A stretch of 64,000 nucleotides of DNA from Actinomyces sp. S6-Spd3 (GTDB taxonomy: Bacteria > Actinomycetota > Actinomycetes > Actinomycetales > Actinomycetaceae). Every line of letters starts with the position of its first letter. Positions within the stretch are counted from its first letter, which is position 1. Location: positions 119,910-183,909 of the forward strand of contig NZ_JRMV01000276.1 in assembly GCF_000758755.1 (NCBI RefSeq). Reading direction: 5' to 3'. The notes beneath the pieces were generated by a model that saw only the letters and a list, made by a program, of their open reading frames with translations, was not told the DNA's origin and searched no databases. Made by a program: the position numbers and the translations under genes. Below, piece by piece: positions 1-8,763 of the stretch.

Positions 1-129
1 TGGGAGGAAACCGATCGCAAGTCCAACGCCGAGCAGGATCAGTGGTGATGCGACGCCAACTTTGGGGGCAATAAACTGCGAGGCCACAATAATGAGCATC
101 CCCAACAGCGCGATCATCAACGGTTCCAT
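1..129 (-). CDS. Cation/proton antiporter, N-terminal fragment (partial)
   Basis: Only the first 43 codons lie inside the window; the gene runs off the left edge. The reading frame opens with ATG at 129 and encodes a hydrophobic stretch beginning MEPLMIALLGMLIIVASQF and continuing with a second apolar segment containing PLILLGVGLAIGFLP. That pattern is typical of the first membrane helices of CPA1-type Na+/H+ antiporters, where the 'ASPLILLGVGLAIGFLP' type sequence is characteristic. The assignment rests on this short stretch alone. It is divergent from the methyltransferase gene at 198, so the 68 bp between them should contain both promoters. Confidence 0.55.
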   Translation of the reverse strand, partial: MEPLMIALLGMLIIVASQFIAPKVGVASPLILLGVGLAIGFLP

Positions 130-197
130 ACATATAGTTTACGGGGGACGCATGTATATGTCTGGGGCGTGCATATCCGTCGCCGCTGTGCCAGTCT

Positions 198-809
198 GTG
201 AGCATGCGTATTGCGAGCATCGCGAAGGACTCCGAGCTGGCGCTGTGTTCCTTCGACACTGAACTTGGCGCTATTACCTGCGCTGCCTCCGGTGGAGCCT
301 TAAGCGCGCTGTGGATGAGCGGGCAGCGCTTCTTTGGTTACCCTTTTGGGATTTCCGAGGCCAAGGCCTCCTCCCACGTTCCACTCTCCATCCGGGGTGA
401 CTTGCACGCGTGGACACCAGACGGTAGCACAGTCAGCGATCAGAATGCCGCCGTCTTGGAACAGGCCTACCAGTGGACGCAGGACTTTCTCGCGGGTGCA
501 AACCCCGATCATTTCGCGATTCCCCTGGCAACCTATGGAACGGACTTCCAGCTGCGGGTGTGGAACGCACTTCTGGATATCCCCTATGGAGAGTGCGTGA
601 CCTACTCGGATCTCGCTCGAAAGGTCGGCTCACCGCGCGCGTACCAGGCGGTTGGGAGCGCGGTTGGGCACAACCCACTCTCGCTCATCGTCCCCTGTCA
701 CCGCGTGGCCTCGGCCTCGGGCCAGGTCCACTACGGAGGAGGACCGGCGCGCAAGCTTTACTTACTCTCACTGGAGTCGGGCGAAGGTATAATAAACAGC
801 CATCATTGA
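198..809 (+). CDS. ogt: Methylated-DNA--protein-cysteine methyltransferase
   Basis: This 203-residue protein repairs O6-alkylguanine in DNA by suicide transfer of the alkyl group to a cysteine. The C-terminal half has the family's full signature: IPYG at residues 128-131, the conserved AVG segment, and PCHRV at 166-170 with the acceptor Cys167. The N-terminal third is a poorly conserved ribonuclease-like domain of normal length for Ogt/MGMT enzymes. The start is GTG at 198; ATG at 204 is an alternative that removes only two residues. It is followed directly by the promoter of the ATPase operon at 806. Confidence 0.93.
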   Translation: MSMRIASIAKDSELALCSFDTELGAITCAASGGALSALWMSGQRFFGYPFGISEAKASSHVPLSIRGDLHAWTPDGSTVSDQNAAVLEQAYQWTQDFLAGANPDHFAIPLATYGTDFQLRVWNALLDIPYGECVTYSDLARKVGSPRAYQAVGSAVGHNPLSLIVPCHRVASASGQVHYGGGPARKLYLLSLESGEGIINSHH

Positions 810-833
810 CGTACGTAAGAATCTACGTATAAT
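806..833 (+). promoter_or_regulatory. Consensus sigma-70-type promoter of ATPase operon
   Basis: TTGACG at 806-811 and TATAAT at 828-833 are separated by 16 bp, a near-consensus housekeeping promoter. The -35 overlaps the stop region of ogt, and the -10 overlaps the second TACGTA hexamer of the operator array. The leader to the ATG at 868 would be about 28 nt. Confidence 0.75.
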
Positions 834-853
834 TACACGTAAGATTTCACGTA
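812..853 (+). promoter_or_regulatory. Four hexamers at exact 12-bp spacing (operator array)
   Basis: TACGTA occurs at 812-817 and 824-829, and CACGTA at 836-841 and 848-853, so the hexamers start exactly 12 bp apart. The array runs through the -10 and over the transcription start to just before the ribosome-binding site at 858. Such helically phased short sites are typical of small repressors that bind cooperatively, for example ribbon-helix-helix proteins. The regulator is not identifiable from this window. Confidence 0.6.
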
Positions 854-867
854 CTTTGGAGGGTGTT

Positions 868-2019
868 ATGGCGCTCAAGCCTATCGAACCACAGCCCGGC
901 AGCGACCGAGACCCGGCCAACTTCGTCGGCCGTCACGAGGTGAGTACCCGAGCGCGCCAACGCCTCCAAGTAGGAGCAAACCTCCTCCTGACAGACCCAA
1001 GGCGCATGGGCAAGACCTTCTGGATGCACGCTTTCGCGGCACAAGAAAAACGCTTCCACTGCTACTTCATCGACTACGAAGGCGTATTCACGGTCAACGA
1101 CTTCCTGATCCGCACCGCCGATGCACTCATTCAGGGCGGAAAGCTTCCCTCACGGGCATTCCAAAAACTTAAAACCATCTTCGATAACTGCGATATCGAG
1201 ATCTCAAGCCCCATCACCATTAAGAGCTATCACCGTCAAACATCTCCACACGTCCTACTCACCGACATTCTCAGCACCCTCGACGGGGAAGAAAACGACA
1301 TTATTCCACTGGTCATGATGGATGAAGTCCCCATGGCGGTGAATAACATTGCCGAGCGCGAAGGAGTAGGAGCTGCCGAAGAAATCCTCCAAACCCTGCG
1401 CGCACTTCGTCAAAAGACCACACGAGTCCGATGGATTGTCACAGGATCGATCGGCTTCCATCACGTCCTCAGTAAAGCCAACATGACCCAGGGAGTCTTG
1501 AACGATCTTGAATCATTACCACTGGGTCCGCTCACCCATGACGAGGCCGACGAACTTGCACGCCGCCTGCTCCTAGGAGTTGGACATGAGCCCAGCGACG
1601 AGGTCTCACGCGCACTTGTCGACGTGAGCGGGGGGATCCCATTCCTCCTACATAAGCTCGTGGGAGCGCTCGCGCACGGCCGCTATGCCACATTTACGCC
1701 CAGCGATGTCCGCGTATGCTTCGAAGATTTCATTGACGACCCAGACGAATTCCGTTGGTTCGAGCACTACCTCACTCGCGTCGCACCGCATTACGGTGAG
1801 CGAGCACGCATCGCGGATCAGATTCTGCAAGAGACTCTGTCTGAGACGAATGAGTGGGTCCCCATCGATTCTTTGACTCCAGGTGAGAAGGTAGCCGACG
1901 TCATTGAAGATCTCATCAAGGATCACTATTTGGAGCGCCGAGGCCGCTCAGTTCGTTGGCGTTATCCCGCACTCCAATACATTTGGGCGCGTAAGAAGGG
2001 GGTATGGGACCGCCGATGA
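868..2019 (+). CDS. AAA/STAND-like ATP-binding protein, first gene of ATPase pair
   Basis: A 383-residue P-loop ATPase of the archaeal-ATPase/MNS type. Walker A is DPRRMGKT at residues 43-50, the arginine-rich form common in that clade. Walker B lies around 147-153 (a hydrophobic run ending in Asp-Glu). A sensor-like stretch RWIVTGS follows near 196-202. The last ~80 residues look like a winged-helix region. ATG 868 is preferred because GGAGGG at 858-863 sits correctly upstream; the TTG at 856 overlaps that site. It overlaps the next ATPase gene by four bases (ATGA), so the two are co-translated. The function is unknown; a conflict or defence role is possible but not demonstrated. Confidence 0.8.
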   Translation: MALKPIEPQPGSDRDPANFVGRHEVSTRARQRLQVGANLLLTDPRRMGKTFWMHAFAAQEKRFHCYFIDYEGVFTVNDFLIRTADALIQGGKLPSRAFQKLKTIFDNCDIEISSPITIKSYHRQTSPHVLLTDILSTLDGEENDIIPLVMMDEVPMAVNNIAEREGVGAAEEILQTLRALRQKTTRVRWIVTGSIGFHHVLSKANMTQGVLNDLESLPLGPLTHDEADELARRLLLGVGHEPSDEVSRALVDVSGGIPFLLHKLVGALAHGRYATFTPSDVRVCFEDFIDDPDEFRWFEHYLTRVAPHYGERARIADQILQETLSETNEWVPIDSLTPGEKVADVIEDLIKDHYLERRGRSVRWRYPALQYIWARKKGVWDRR

Positions 2020-3581
2020 GTACCGTTCCGCTTGCCTGCTTTACTCCCTCACTCATGCCTGAGGAGGTTCTCGAGCGCGTGTGTGTCGCACGTGAACCGG
2101 TTCTCAAGACCCTCGAGAAGCGCGTGAAAAAGCTTGGACACACACCGAGCCCCAACCACACTCTTCTCGTTGGCCCTCACGGAGTGGGCAAAACGCACGT
2201 CATTTCCTTGGCTTATCACCGCTGCACACGGCTCATTGCCAGCCAAAATGATCCTTCTGTCCGTATCGCTCGCCTTCCCGAGGCCCCATGGACGATCACG
2301 TCATATGGGCGCCTTCTTGCTGCGATTCTCGATCGGGTTTCCCCCGCCGCTACGAGAAACACGGATGAGTCAACCCTAGAAGCACAGCTTCGCGACGCCC
2401 TGCGAACCTACGGACCTATTGTGGTCTTCGCTGAAAACGTTGACCATATCTTTGTTGCTCTTGGAGAAGATGGACAGCAAAAACTGCGAAGCTTTCTTCA
2501 AACCGAGACGAGAATCCTCATCATTGGAAGCGCCGCTCGTCTCGATCGCAGTCTTTCTGAGTCCGCTTCACCTTTCTTCGGATTCTTCGACACGATTCGG
2601 CTCGCGCCCTTCTCCCCTGAAGACGCGCGCGAAATGCTCACTTCTTTGGCGCGAGAATCAGACAATTCGGAACTAGCCGATCATCTTTCATCCACTGAAG
2701 CGATGGCTAGCATCCACGCAATCACACACCTCACGGGCGGCACGCCTCGAGTGTGGGCAGTGCTGGGAAATGCGCTGAACACCGCAGGTTTTACCGATCT
2801 GAAAACTTTACTTCTTACATGTCTTGACAGCTTCACACCCTATTACTATGAGCAGCTGGCTCAGCTCTCTCCGTTACAGCGCCTCGTGATCTCTGAACTT
2901 GCCGCAGCCAACCGTCCGCTCCCAGTTAAAGATCTTGCTGAGCGTGTGGGTGCAGAACAGCGCTCTGTGGCTAAAGCGGTGAGCGACCTCAGCGAACGAG
3001 GGTGGACGAAACCCGTTTCTACTGTTTTCACGGATCTACTTGACCAGCGCCGTAGCTACTACGACTTCGTAGACCCTCTTACCCGGATCATTCTTCAGCT
3101 CAAGGATTCGGACACGCTTTTATTGCCTCGCATCGTGATTTTCCTTGAGACATGGTTTGGCACCGAAGGACTGACCGCCTCTTCCTCGTTTGAATTGCTT
3201 GGAGCGGTCGAAGATGCACTCGCATCGGCTGCACAGGGGGACGCGGAGCCGATGATGGCACTCCCCAGCACCGCGCGCGAGGCGATCGAACTCAAAGTGT
3301 GTGATGTGGAGGGGATTTCCTCGGCACGCCTGAATCTCCTTGCGAAAGCCGCGAAAAGGGCCGATCTTCTTCCCTCCAAAGACATCATCGAATGGGTCGC
3401 CCGCGCGGAACGTCTTGACCAGGAACTCCAATCCCCCCAAAGCCGGCTCACGTTGGTACGTTGGCTTGCCGCCTTAGGGAACTTTGACGAGGCCGAGGCC
3501 GCCTTGGGGACGATTACTTCCACACAGGAGGCTCAGGAAGGCGCGCGGGCACTGAGCGACGCTCACCAAGCCCGCGACTAG
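2016..3581 (+). CDS. Large ATP-binding protein with winged helix, second gene of ATPase pair
   Basis: A 521-residue protein with a P-loop ATPase domain of ORC/STAND type: GPHGVGKT at residues 53-60 and a Walker B-like IVVFAENVD at 135-143, in which Glu stands at the usual acidic position. A winged-helix segment follows at roughly 290-335 (beginning LSPLQRLVISELAAANRP). The C-terminal ~150 residues are helical and end in a TPR-like repeat (LVRWLAALGNFDEAEAALG). ATG 2016 overlaps the stop of the upstream gene; ATG 2004 is possible but almost abuts the G-rich ribosome-binding sequence. No enzymatic effector domain is visible in either gene. I do not recognise a named family for this pair. Confidence 0.78.
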   Translation: MSTVPLACFTPSLMPEEVLERVCVAREPVLKTLEKRVKKLGHTPSPNHTLLVGPHGVGKTHVISLAYHRCTRLIASQNDPSVRIARLPEAPWTITSYGRLLAAILDRVSPAATRNTDESTLEAQLRDALRTYGPIVVFAENVDHIFVALGEDGQQKLRSFLQTETRILIIGSAARLDRSLSESASPFFGFFDTIRLAPFSPEDAREMLTSLARESDNSELADHLSSTEAMASIHAITHLTGGTPRVWAVLGNALNTAGFTDLKTLLLTCLDSFTPYYYEQLAQLSPLQRLVISELAAANRPLPVKDLAERVGAEQRSVAKAVSDLSERGWTKPVSTVFTDLLDQRRSYYDFVDPLTRIILQLKDSDTLLLPRIVIFLETWFGTEGLTASSSFELLGAVEDALASAAQGDAEPMMALPSTAREAIELKVCDVEGISSARLNLLAKAAKRADLLPSKDIIEWVARAERLDQELQSPQSRLTLVRWLAALGNFDEAEAALGTITSTQEAQEGARALSDAHQARD

Positions 3582-3608
3582 CACATCTAAAGCCAGCCCA
3601 AGACGCAA

Positions 3609-4943
3609 CTACTTGTTCTCGGTAGAGTTCGGTAAGGCCTCGGCAATCTGCTGCGCAACCAAGTCCTCGTCGACGGGAAGCTGAGTGCGCGCATAGGCGG
3701 CGGCGTCATCTTGGGCATCGACAATTTCCTCAGCAACCGAACTGGCATCACGGCGCAATTCGACACCGTCAACGACGGAAGCACGCGCAAGCGTACGGGC
3801 CTCTAACCGGTCCTCGTCCGTGAACTCGAGATCATCAGCATGCTTTCGAACAAGAAGGCGAATAAGCTTGCGGCGCAGGTTTTCCTCGCGCAGGACTGCA
3901 GAACGCTCACGCAGCCAGCCGACTGCCAAAATAATTAGCAGAACAACACCCAACCAACCGATGACCGGATACATAACCCCGATCAGCTTCTTGAATCCCA
4001 TGAACGAAGCCGCGTAGCCCGCTGCTACTACTCCGATGAGCACCAGACGCATTCGTGAGGTCGACCCGCCAGAAAAACGACGAGCTGTCGAATAGAACAG
4101 GGAAAAAGCGGTGTTGTAGATCAGCGCAAAAATCACAAGGGTATATCCGAAAGCGAATAGCGGATGAATCGAGCGTGCTATCTCAAGAGCCGGGACGTTT
4201 ACATCCCAGATACGATCCACGTTCAGATACAGAGCAAGCGCATCCGCACCGAGGACAAGGGCGATCAGCAAGCCACCGATACGACCGGCACGACGCGCCT
4301 CACCAATGCGCAAGATTGAGCCACCGAGGACGAAGGCCATTGCAATACCACAGACAACACACAGCGCGAAATAGTTAATCGTCGCCAGCCACAGATTCGG
4401 CAGTGCGGGAGTGACATTACGCGCGGCTGCGTCAAGTTCAGCAATGCCCGCATGCGGAGTCACCAATGAATAAATGGTCAAAACGGCAATCGCAATCATA
4501 ATGATGGGCGTGAACACCCCGATCACATTCATAATCCGGTCGAAGTCCAGGAAAGCCGTAAGAATGACAAGCAGGGCACACAGTAAGCTGCCCGCCCAAG
4601 TAGGCACTCCGAATTGCTGCTGGAGGTTCGCACCGGCCCCTGCCAGCATCACGAAGCCCGTAGTGAAGGCAGAGAAAATCAGCACCACATCAATGACGCG
4701 ACGCAAAACGGGATGAGTGATGCGTTCGAAGACCTCGTCGTGATTGTCTGAGCGAAAGTACGAGCCAAGCTGCAGGGCAACGACGCCGAAAATCACGTTC
4801 AGCACACCCAAGGCTACGATTCCGATCAAACCCTTGGCGCCAAAAGCAAGGAAATATTGCAGGAGATCTTGGCCGCTGGCCAAACCTGCGCCGACTATCA
4901 CTCCCACATATGCAAAAGCCACCGAGAGGTATTTCTTAGTCAT
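3609..4943 (-). CDS. YkvI-like multi-pass membrane protein (copy 1)
   Basis: A 444-residue integral membrane protein of the YkvI family (APC/LeuT-fold-like, function undefined), with about ten hydrophobic segments. The N-terminus VAFAYVGVIVGAGLASGQD is the first helix and is nearly identical in the neighbouring copy. A charged ~90-residue cytoplasmic tail follows the last helix. ATG 4943 is chosen because GGAAGAAG lies just upstream. It is a tandem paralogue of the next gene (5081-6421); the tails share the motif QLPVDEDLVAQQIAEALP, so duplication was recent or the tail is under strong constraint. Transport substrate is unknown. Confidence 0.8.
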   Translation of the reverse strand: MTKKYLSVAFAYVGVIVGAGLASGQDLLQYFLAFGAKGLIGIVALGVLNVIFGVVALQLGSYFRSDNHDEVFERITHPVLRRVIDVVLIFSAFTTGFVMLAGAGANLQQQFGVPTWAGSLLCALLVILTAFLDFDRIMNVIGVFTPIIMIAIAVLTIYSLVTPHAGIAELDAAARNVTPALPNLWLATINYFALCVVCGIAMAFVLGGSILRIGEARRAGRIGGLLIALVLGADALALYLNVDRIWDVNVPALEIARSIHPLFAFGYTLVIFALIYNTAFSLFYSTARRFSGGSTSRMRLVLIGVVAAGYAASFMGFKKLIGVMYPVIGWLGVVLLIILAVGWLRERSAVLREENLRRKLIRLLVRKHADDLEFTDEDRLEARTLARASVVDGVELRRDASSVAEEIVDAQDDAAAYARTQLPVDEDLVAQQIAEALPNSTENK

Positions 4944-5080
4944 TGTCTTCTTCCGATTGCCAATAAATATCACGGCCAAGGCCTATTTTCACCGTACAGG
5001 GTGAACTACTAGGCCGCAGAATTATGTCGATTGAATCACAAAAGAAGAAAGAAAGCTACGAGTTCGTTCGAATGGGGAAA

Positions 5081-6421
5081 CTACTTGCTGTCCGTGGAAT
5101 CCGGCAAGGCCTCGGCAATCTGCTGCGCAACCAAGTCCTCGTCGACGGGAAGTTGAGTGCGCGCATAGGCGGCGGCGTCATCGTGGGAAGCGACGATCTG
5201 TTCCGCAATCGAGTCGGCGTCGCGGCGCAGCTGCGTTCCTTCGACGACCGAGGCACGGGCGAGTGTCTGCACCTCGGCGCGGTCCGCATCTGTGTACTCA
5301 AGGCCATCGGCATGCTTGCGCACCTGCACGCGGATCAGCTTGCGACGCAGATTTTCTTCGCGGATTACCGAGGCGCGGCGGTGCAGCCACGCGATCGCAA
5401 GGACCACGAGGAGTGCAATCCCCAGGTAGCCGATGATCGGATACATGCCGCCAACCAATTTCTTAAATCCCAGCAGGGAGTTCGCATAACCCGCAGCGGT
5501 CACCCCTGTCAGAATCACTCGCATGCGCTGATCCGAACCGCCAGAGAAGCGTCGAGCCGTTGAGTAGAACAGGGAAAAGACCGTGTTGTAGATCAGCGCG
5601 AAAATGATGAGCGTATACAAGAGCGCGAAAGCCGGATGAATGCGCCGGGCGATCTCCAACGTCGGCACTCCCACATCCCAGATGCGATCCATGTTGAGGA
5701 AAAGCGTCACCGCATCGGCTGCAATAACGAGAGCAATCAGCGCACCGCCCAAGCTCCCGGCCTTGCGTGCCACATCGATGCGCAGGACGGAACCTCCCAA
5801 AACGAAAGCCATCGCAATACCGTTGACCACGCAGAGTGCGAAGTAGTTGATTGTCGAGAGCCACAAGTTCGGAAGCGCAGGGGTAACATTCTGCGCGGCA
5901 GCGTTGAGCTCGGTGATGCCTGGATGCGGGCGCGCAAGCGAGTAGATCGTCAAAATACTGATGGCAACAATGATCATCGGGGTGAAGACACCGATGACTT
6001 TCATGATGCGATCAAAATCAAGGAAGGCAGTGACGACAACCAAAACCGCGCAGATCGCACTTCCCGCCCATGCCGGGATTCCAAACTGTTGTTCCAGGTT
6101 CGCTCCCGCGCCAGAGAGCATGACGACGCCCATCGCGAAGCCCGAAAAGACCAGAACGACGTCAATCACGCGACGAACCAGTGGCGGGGCTATGCGCTCA
6201 AAGACTTCGTCGTGATCGCCTGATCGGTAGTAGGACCCAAGCTGCAGGGCCACAACGCCGAAGACAATGTTGAGGACACCCAGGACGGCAATGCCAATCA
6301 GGCCCTTCGCTCCGAAAGAAAGGAAGTACTGCAGAAGGTCTTGACCACTGGCAAGGCCCGCACCAATGACGACGCCAACGTAAGCGAATGCGACAGAAAG
6401 GTACTGTTTGGGCCCGCTCAC
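5081..6421 (-). CDS. YkvI-like multi-pass membrane protein (copy 2)
   Basis: A 446-residue paralogue of the preceding entry with the same topology: first helix VAFAYVGVVIGAGLASGQD, about ten membrane segments and a charged C-terminal tail ending in almost the same motif. Its ATG overlaps the stop codon of the nitroreductase gene (ATGA at 6418-6421), so the two are translationally coupled and probably co-regulated. A 137-bp gap separates it from copy 1 downstream, leaving room for a separate promoter. Substrate unknown. Confidence 0.8.
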   Translation of the reverse strand: MSGPKQYLSVAFAYVGVVIGAGLASGQDLLQYFLSFGAKGLIGIAVLGVLNIVFGVVALQLGSYYRSGDHDEVFERIAPPLVRRVIDVVLVFSGFAMGVVMLSGAGANLEQQFGIPAWAGSAICAVLVVVTAFLDFDRIMKVIGVFTPMIIVAISILTIYSLARPHPGITELNAAAQNVTPALPNLWLSTINYFALCVVNGIAMAFVLGGSVLRIDVARKAGSLGGALIALVIAADAVTLFLNMDRIWDVGVPTLEIARRIHPAFALLYTLIIFALIYNTVFSLFYSTARRFSGGSDQRMRVILTGVTAAGYANSLLGFKKLVGGMYPIIGYLGIALLVVLAIAWLHRRASVIREENLRRKLIRVQVRKHADGLEYTDADRAEVQTLARASVVEGTQLRRDADSIAEQIVASHDDAAAYARTQLPVDEDLVAQQIAEALPDSTDSK

Positions 6422-7158
6422 TTCCCCTCGAGGAGCTGGATCGGCGGACGGGGCGCGTTCACATGGTTGATTGGGGCCTCGCTATCTGCGTAGCCCAAGC
6501 AGAAACCGGTGATCAGCTTGTAGTGCTGGGGAATCTCAAACTCCTGCTCGACCGGGCCACGCCAAGCCGAGAGCACACCGATTGCACACGAGTCGACGCC
6601 GTGAGCTTTCGCTGAAAGGAACAATGTTTGGAGCATGAGGCCGGCGTCCATTGCGCTCCACGGGAGCATGTCTTCGTGAACAAAAACGAAGCCCATGACG
6701 GGGGCGTTGAAAGCGGAGACGTTGCGGCGGTTCGCGTTGTCACGCCCCTCGTAGTCGCGGCGCTCAACGCCGTATGCTCCGTAGACCAGTTTCGCGACCT
6801 CGACCTGAGGGGCTCGAAGCTCCTTCGGGTAAGGCTTCCAGACTGGGAAATCTCCATCGGGAAGTTCGCGCTTGAGTGCAGTTTTGATCGTTGCAAAGCG
6901 CTTGTGGTGCTGGATATCCAAGGTCTGGTTGAAACGTCGCACATATTCTTTGCGCAGGCGATCGGCGCGCTCCCCTGTTGCCAATGCAACGCGGAAGGCA
7001 CGAGTGTTGGACCAGCTGGGGGCTGTTGTCGCGTCCTTGAGGAGTGCGTCCAGGATGTCCTGTGGAATCTGCTGATCCGTGTATGCGCGGATTGAGCGGC
7101 GCGAGGCCGCGAGTGCGGAGAAGTCAGGGGCAGCGAAATCGGTAGCGTCGGTTGTCAC
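6418..7158 (-). CDS. Nitroreductase-family FMN oxidoreductase
   Basis: A 246-residue member of the nitroreductase superfamily, which uses FMN and NAD(P)H to reduce nitro, quinone or flavin substrates. The phosphate-binding N-terminal motif RRSIRAYTDQQI is present near residue 19, followed by the family helix APSWSNTRAF. The C-terminal half contains the usual GLMLQTLFLSAKAHGVDSCAIG and a FCLGYAD strand. It is the first gene of an apparent operon with the two YkvI-like membrane proteins, which overlaps by four bases. The physiological substrate cannot be predicted from sequence. Confidence 0.85.
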   Translation of the reverse strand: MTTDATDFAAPDFSALAASRRSIRAYTDQQIPQDILDALLKDATTAPSWSNTRAFRVALATGERADRLRKEYVRRFNQTLDIQHHKRFATIKTALKRELPDGDFPVWKPYPKELRAPQVEVAKLVYGAYGVERRDYEGRDNANRRNVSAFNAPVMGFVFVHEDMLPWSAMDAGLMLQTLFLSAKAHGVDSCAIGVLSAWRGPVEQEFEIPQHYKLITGFCLGYADSEAPINHVNAPRPPIQLLEGK

Positions 7159-7607
7159 TGTTCAAGCGTAGCGTGCTTGTGTCAGTTGGAGCCTTTCGAT
7201 GCGAGTTCGTTCCGTTTGCTGCCTGTCTCGATGGGAGCTCGTTCCGTTTGCTGCCTGTCTCGATGGGAGCTCATTCCACGCGACGCTCCCGCACCTTCCC
7301 TGCCCTTTTTGTCACACGAAGTCGTGAAAAGACATGCGTTATAAGCCATGACATTTACCGACTTCATATGGAGGGAGCGACCAGATGCTGCCTCGGGAAG
7401 AACGGAGGGCCAAACTGCATGTGGAGGGAGTGGAAACGAGCCGGCAGTCAGCTCAGCTGGGCAACCTCATCCCGCCTAACACACGAAGTCACGAAAAGAC
7501 ACACGCTATAACGCATGACATTTACCGACATCATGTGGAGGGAACGGATCCCGGGTGCGGTGCCGAGCGCGCCTCACGTGGAGGGAGCGCAACAGGCGTG
7601 GCGGCTA
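7159..7607. repeat. Repeat-rich intergenic region
   Basis: This 449-bp gap has no credible gene but three nested repeats. First, a 32-bp unit is tandemly duplicated at 7197-7228 and 7229-7260, with a partial third copy beginning at 7261. Second, a 67-bp block at 7314-7380 recurs at 7481-7547 with scattered substitutions. Third, a 15-bp motif CAYRTGGAGGGARYG occurs four times, starting at 7365, 7418, 7532 and 7575. The short open frames crossing it are produced by the repeats and have no family features. Confidence 0.8.
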
Positions 7608-8654
7608 TCAGGCCAGCGCGGCCTCGAAAGCTTTGATGTCCTCTTCAGGAGTTCCCCACGAGGTACAGAAGCGCGCCAAGAGACGACCATCGGGAAGGGT
7701 CTCCCAAATGCCGTATTGCACCTTGCGCGAGAGCCGTTCATGTCCGGCCTGATCCAAGGCGACAAAGGTCAGGTTCGTCGGCGAGTCCATCGTGACGACA
7801 TAACCCGCGCGGATCAGAGCCTCACGGATTCGCTTAGTGGCGGCAACGCCGGGAGCACCCAAAGTCAGGTAGAGGTCATCCTCAAACAAGGCCTCGAACT
7901 GGACACCCAAGAGGCGGCCCTTCGCAAGCAGCGCACCATGCTGCTTCATCTGCGTAACGAATTGACGGATCGACCCACCGTCGGGGATGACGACGGCCTC
8001 GCCGAAAAGGGTTCCGCACTTGGTACCGCCGATGTAGAACACATCCGACAGGCGCGCGACGTCCGCGAGTGAAACATCATTTGCCGGCGATGCAAGGGAA
8101 TAGGCCAGACGGGCGCCGTCGACGAAAAGCTTCAAGCCACGCTCGCGGCATGCGGCGGAAATGTCCTCGAGTTCTTGAAGCGAGTACAGGGTCCCGTACT
8201 CGGTGGGCTGGGAAATGTAGACAAGCGCGGGGGCGATCATATGGTCGCGCGCGCCATCGCCTTCCCACGCGTCGCAAACGCGGATGACGTTTGCGGCCGT
8301 GATCTTGCCTTCTTTCGCGGGAATGTCGAGGATCTTGTGGCCACCGCGCTCAACAATGCCCGCCTCGTGCATGTTGATGTGTCCGGTGTGAGGCGCGATC
8401 ACGCCCTGCCACGGCAGCAAGATCGCGTCAATGACGGTGGCGTTTGTTTGGGTTCCGCCGACGAGGAAGTGGACGTCCGCATTGGGCGCGTCGCAGGCCG
8501 TGCGGATCAGGTCGCGCGCACGCTCGCAGTGGTCGTCGGTACCGTAACCACTTGTTTGCTCCATGTTGGTGGCGACCAGGGCATCGATGACCTCTTGACG
8601 CGCGCCTTCTTGATAGTCACTGGAGAAATTCGGGATTACAGCTGGATTCGTCAT
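7608..8654 (-). CDS. ltaE: Low-specificity L-threonine aldolase
   Basis: A 348-residue PLP enzyme of the beta-eliminating lyase fold that cleaves L-threonine or allo-threonine to glycine and acetaldehyde. The PLP lysine is Lys212 in IGGTKCG, the pyridine-nitrogen aspartate is in LFVDGARLAY (Asp179), and the phosphate-binding GGTQTNAT is at 66-73. Length is standard. It is divergent from the methyltransferase at 8764. The gene's 3' end abuts the repeat-rich intergenic region. Confidence 0.9.
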   Translation of the reverse strand: MTNPAVIPNFSSDYQEGARQEVIDALVATNMEQTSGYGTDDHCERARDLIRTACDAPNADVHFLVGGTQTNATVIDAILLPWQGVIAPHTGHINMHEAGIVERGGHKILDIPAKEGKITAANVIRVCDAWEGDGARDHMIAPALVYISQPTEYGTLYSLQELEDISAACRERGLKLFVDGARLAYSLASPANDVSLADVARLSDVFYIGGTKCGTLFGEAVVIPDGGSIRQFVTQMKQHGALLAKGRLLGVQFEALFEDDLYLTLGAPGVAATKRIREALIRAGYVVTMDSPTNLTFVALDQAGHERLSRKVQYGIWETLPDGRLLARFCTSWGTPEEDIKAFEAALA

Positions 8655-8763
8655 TGCACAATTATTGCACGCTTTTTACTTTGAGAATAAGGCACCGAGC
8701 ACACACCACACCTATCATGGTGAAAAGGTAATGACGCCGCCAGACCGCTAAAGGACACTACTC

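Noticed and set aside
7197..7589. CRISPR-like array
   Set aside because: Repeats are of three different kinds, adjacent or irregularly spaced, with no uniform spacers and no cas genes.
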